This document shows positions 61,783 through 64,000 of a stretch of DNA of 64,000 nucleotides, piece after piece (the stretch's first letter is position 1; each line of letters opens with the position of its first letter). Location: assembly GCF_014192575.1 (NCBI RefSeq), contig NZ_JACHYC010000014.1, positions 24,596 to 88,595 on the forward strand, written 5' to 3'. Source of the stretch: Variovorax sp. Sphag1AA (GTDB lineage: Bacteria > Pseudomonadota > Gammaproteobacteria > Burkholderiales > Burkholderiaceae_C). Both the position numbers and the translations under genes were made by a program. The notes beneath the pieces were generated by a model. That model saw only the letters and a program-made list of their open reading frames with translations, was not told the origin of the DNA and did not search any database.

Positions 61783-63672
61783 CTATCCCTGGCCGACCGA
61801 GCCGAGTTCTTCCCAGCGTTCGAGCGCGGTAAGCAGTTCCTCTTCGATCTGGGCGTGGCGCTCACCCAGTTCCGCCGCGCGGGACGCGTCAGTTCCGTAG
61901 ATTGCGCCGCCGTCCTTCTCGAGGGTTTCTGCGATCTGCTTCTGCTCGTCTTCCAGGTCGGCAATCCGGGATGGAAGCATCTCGAGTTCGCGCTGTTCCT
62001 TATAGCCAAGCTTTCGCTTGGGGCTGCTTCGCTGGGGCGCGGGCGGAGGCGGCGCGGCTGGAGCGGGCGCGGATGTGGCTGCACGCTGTTCTGCAATCTC
62101 GCGGGCGCGCTTGGATTGGGTGAGCCAGTCCTGGACGCCGCCCTCGTATTCGCGCCAGCGGCCATCGCCTTCGTACGCGATCGTGCTCGTCACTACGTTG
62201 TCGAGGAAAGTGCGGTCGTGGCTAACCAGGAAGACCGTCCCGTCGTAGTTCTGCAGCAGGTCTTCGAGCAGTTCGAGCGTGTCGATGTCGAGGTCGTTGG
62301 TGGGTTCGTCCAGCACCAGGACGTTGGCCGGCCTTGCGAACAGCCTTGCCAGAAGCAGGCGGTTGCGCTCGCCGCCGCTGAGAGATCGCACGGGCGAATG
62401 TGCGCGTGCAGGAGAGAACAGGAAGTCGCCGAGGTAGCTCTTGACGTGCTTGCGCTGGGTCCCGATCTCGATCCATTCGCTGCCAGGACTGATGAAGTCC
62501 TCGAGCGTCGCGTCGAGGTTGAGCGCGTTGCGCATCTGGTCGAAGTACGCCACCTGCAGGTTGGTGCCGCGGCGTATCGTGCCGGCGTCAGGCTCGAACT
62601 CGCCGAGGATCAACTTCAGCAAGGTCGTCTTGCCTGCGCCGTTGGGGCCGACAAGTCCCACCTTGTCACCGCGCAGGATCGTGCTTGTGAAGTTGCGCAC
62701 GATGGTCTTGTCGCCGAAGGACTTCGACGCACCGGTCAATTCGGCGACGATCTTGCCGCTGGCCTGACCGGAAGAGACGTCCATGTTTACGCTGCCCAGT
62801 GCTTCGCGGCGCGCGGCCCGGCTGGCCCGCAACTCCATTAGGCGGTTGATTCGACTCTGGCTCCGAGTGCGACGGGCTTCGACGCCCTTGCGTATCCAGA
62901 TCTCTTCTTGTGCGAGCAGCTTGTCGGCCTTGGCGTTGATGATCGCTTCCTGCGCGAGCTGCTCCTGCTTCTGCACGAGGTATTGCTCGAAGTTGCCGGG
63001 GTACGAGGTGAGCTTGCCGCGATCCAGCTCCACGATTCGGGTTGCGACACGATTGAGAAAGCTCCGGTCGTGCGTGATCGTGACCACGCTGCCCTTGAAG
63101 TCGATGAGCAACTGCTCGAGCCATTCGATGGAATCGAGATCAAGGTGATTGGTCGGCTCGTCGAGAAGGAGAATGTCTGGCGTAGCAACGAGCGCCTGCG
63201 CGAGAGCCACCCGCTTGCGGGTACCGCCCGAAAGTGCGCCGACGCGTGCCGTGCCGTCTAGATGCAGGCGATGAAGGGTCTCTTCGACACGCTGCTCCCA
63301 GTTCCATGCGTCGAATGCCTCGATTTGCGACTGAAGCGCATCCAGGTCGGTGCCAGGTGCGGCGGACAGATATTGATCGCGGAGCGCGATGACGTGCGCG
63401 ATGCCGGCACTTGCCGCAGTGAACACGTCCGCATCCATATCAAGTGCGGGCTCCTGGGCTACATATGTGATCCGTAGCCCCTGTTGAACCTGCAGCGTTC
63501 CGTCGTCGGCCTTTTCCATGCCCCCGATGATCTTCAGGAGCGACGACTTGCCAGCGCCGTTCCTTCCTATCAGGCCAATGCGCTCAGATTCGATAAGGGA
63601 GAAGTCTGCGTGGTCGAGCAGTGGAACGTGACCGAACGCCAGTTGCGCGTCGAGAAGGGTGATGAGTGCCAT
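61783..63672 (-). CDS. uup: ABC-F ATPase Uup
   Basis: The 629-residue protein has two ABC domains: Walker A GRNGAGKSSLLK (early) and GPNGAGKTTLLK (about 350), with signatures LSGGTRKRVALAQAL and LSGGERNRLLLARLF and Walker B LLLDEPTNHLDL and LVLDEPTNDLDI. A C-terminal coiled coil (about 560-629) matches the DNA-binding tail of Uup. There are no membrane helices. Uup affects precise transposon excision and ribosome function. It is divergent from the stable-RNA-type promoters at the right edge. Confidence 0.9.
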   Translation of the reverse strand: MALITLLDAQLAFGHVPLLDHADFSLIESERIGLIGRNGAGKSSLLKIIGGMEKADDGTLQVQQGLRITYVAQEPALDMDADVFTAASAGIAHVIALRDQYLSAAPGTDLDALQSQIEAFDAWNWEQRVEETLHRLHLDGTARVGALSGGTRKRVALAQALVATPDILLLDEPTNHLDLDSIEWLEQLLIDFKGSVVTITHDRSFLNRVATRIVELDRGKLTSYPGNFEQYLVQKQEQLAQEAIINAKADKLLAQEEIWIRKGVEARRTRSQSRINRLMELRASRAARREALGSVNMDVSSGQASGKIVAELTGASKSFGDKTIVRNFTSTILRGDKVGLVGPNGAGKTTLLKLILGEFEPDAGTIRRGTNLQVAYFDQMRNALNLDATLEDFISPGSEWIEIGTQRKHVKSYLGDFLFSPARAHSPVRSLSGGERNRLLLARLFARPANVLVLDEPTNDLDIDTLELLEDLLQNYDGTVFLVSHDRTFLDNVVTSTIAYEGDGRWREYEGGVQDWLTQSKRAREIAEQRAATSAPAPAAPPPPAPQRSSPKRKLGYKEQRELEMLPSRIADLEDEQKQIAETLEKDGGAIYGTDASRAAELGERHAQIEEELLTALERWEELGSVGQG

Positions 63673-63720
63673 GTGTCCCGGATTATCGGATCGGGCTTGG
63701 CAGGCTGGTGTCGATAGCGA

Positions 63721-63922
63721 TTGATTGGCTACAGGAATGGCATATACTCGCCGGCTCGACTGAAACTGCGCAAGCAGGGCAGAAGAAAAAAGAGCTGAAG
63801 TGTTGACGATGTTCTCAAAAACAGGTCATAATCGAAGGCTCCGCTGAAACGACGGATCGCAAGAAACGTCGAAGGAGAAAAGACCCCAGAGATTGACGGG
63901 ATATTAAAAACTCTGTCATAAT
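63721..63922 (+). promoter_or_regulatory. Three tandem promoters, probably of an rRNA or tRNA operon
   Basis: P1: TTGATT (63721) with TATACT (63743), 16-bp spacing. P2: TTGACG (63803) with CATAAT (63827), 18 bp. P3: TTGACG (63893) with CATAAT (63917), 18 bp. P2 and P3 share the downstream sequence CGARGGCTCCGC, a GC-rich discriminator as in stringently controlled stable-RNA promoters, and lie 90 bp apart. The transcript would start near 63930 and run off the right edge. No 16S or tRNA start is visible yet. Confidence 0.7.
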
Positions 63923-64000
63923 CGAGGGCTCCGCAAAACACAGCGACGAGTTAGATCCTTCGGGGTGTGGCGAGTTGAGCGGAGGGAAGAAAAGAAAAAT

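Overview
The window is high-GC DNA from a betaproteobacterium, most likely order Burkholderiales and probably a Comamonadaceae relative such as Variovorax. This is inferred from the style of the core genes, the betaproteobacterial tRNA-Phe sequence and the rep / AEC transporter / priA / hemE neighbourhood. It has two parts. Positions 1 to 28625 are the right-hand part of a genomic island. Positions 28626 to 64000 are ordinary chromosome. The junction can be read directly: 28581-28625 is the 3' half of a tRNA-Phe gene (anticodon loop to CCA) with no 5' half in front of it, followed by the original tRNA terminator. This is the footprint of an element integrated at tRNA-Phe. The intact tRNA and the integrase should lie left of the window.

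Island, left to right. (a) 1-1804: three minus-strand phosphohydrolase genes (a HAD protein cut by the window edge, a calcineurin-type phosphoesterase and a second HAD protein). (b) 2024-2965: two small genes of unclear role. (c) 3372-7773: an XRE-type regulator, a YaaW-family protein, a one-helix membrane peptide, a large glycine-zipper membrane protein and an exported lytic-transglycosylase-like protein, perhaps one membrane-acting module. (d) 7782-10898: unknown genes ending in two adjacent DUF1643-type genes. (e) 10899-15140: gene-poor DNA with an orphan AbrB-type antitoxin, a HEPN-motif protein, palindromes and a degenerate 38-39 bp repeat array. (f) 15141-17145: an Abi-like HEPN protein divergent from a DNA-binding protein. 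(g) 17376-28401: the most striking locus. A minus-strand operon of five tightly coupled genes encodes DUF4007 protein, large P-loop ATPase, PAPS-reductase-like ATP pyrophosphatase, GIY-YIG protein and a 750-residue DGQHR (DndB-like) protein. A divergent plus-strand operon encodes an unknown 131-residue protein, a GIY-YIG protein and a MORC-like GHKL ATPase. The first three look like the SspBCD core of single-strand DNA phosphorothioation systems. The other genes are plausible restriction and regulatory parts. No cysteine desulfurase is linked.

Core chromosome, left to right: an ammonium transporter behind two sigma-54-type promoter matches; phospholipase A, an exported protein and Rep helicase in an overlapping operon; an AEC transporter; priA and hemE, separated by an AT-rich gap with two perfect DnaA boxes; a redoxin and DsbD; an AlaX editing protein; a sorbosone-dehydrogenase-like lipoprotein; a creatininase-family protein; PEBP, GlsB-type, GIY-YIG-like and CutA proteins; a phosphoglycerate-mutase-type phosphatase; a DUF1266 protein; a hybrid histidine kinase convergent with a NarL-type regulator; a run of amino-acid-related efflux and enzyme genes divergent from a MocR regulator; a ClsC-like phospholipase D; and the ABC-F ATPase Uup. 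The window ends in three successive strong promoter matches facing right, which probably drive an rRNA or other stable-RNA operon just outside.
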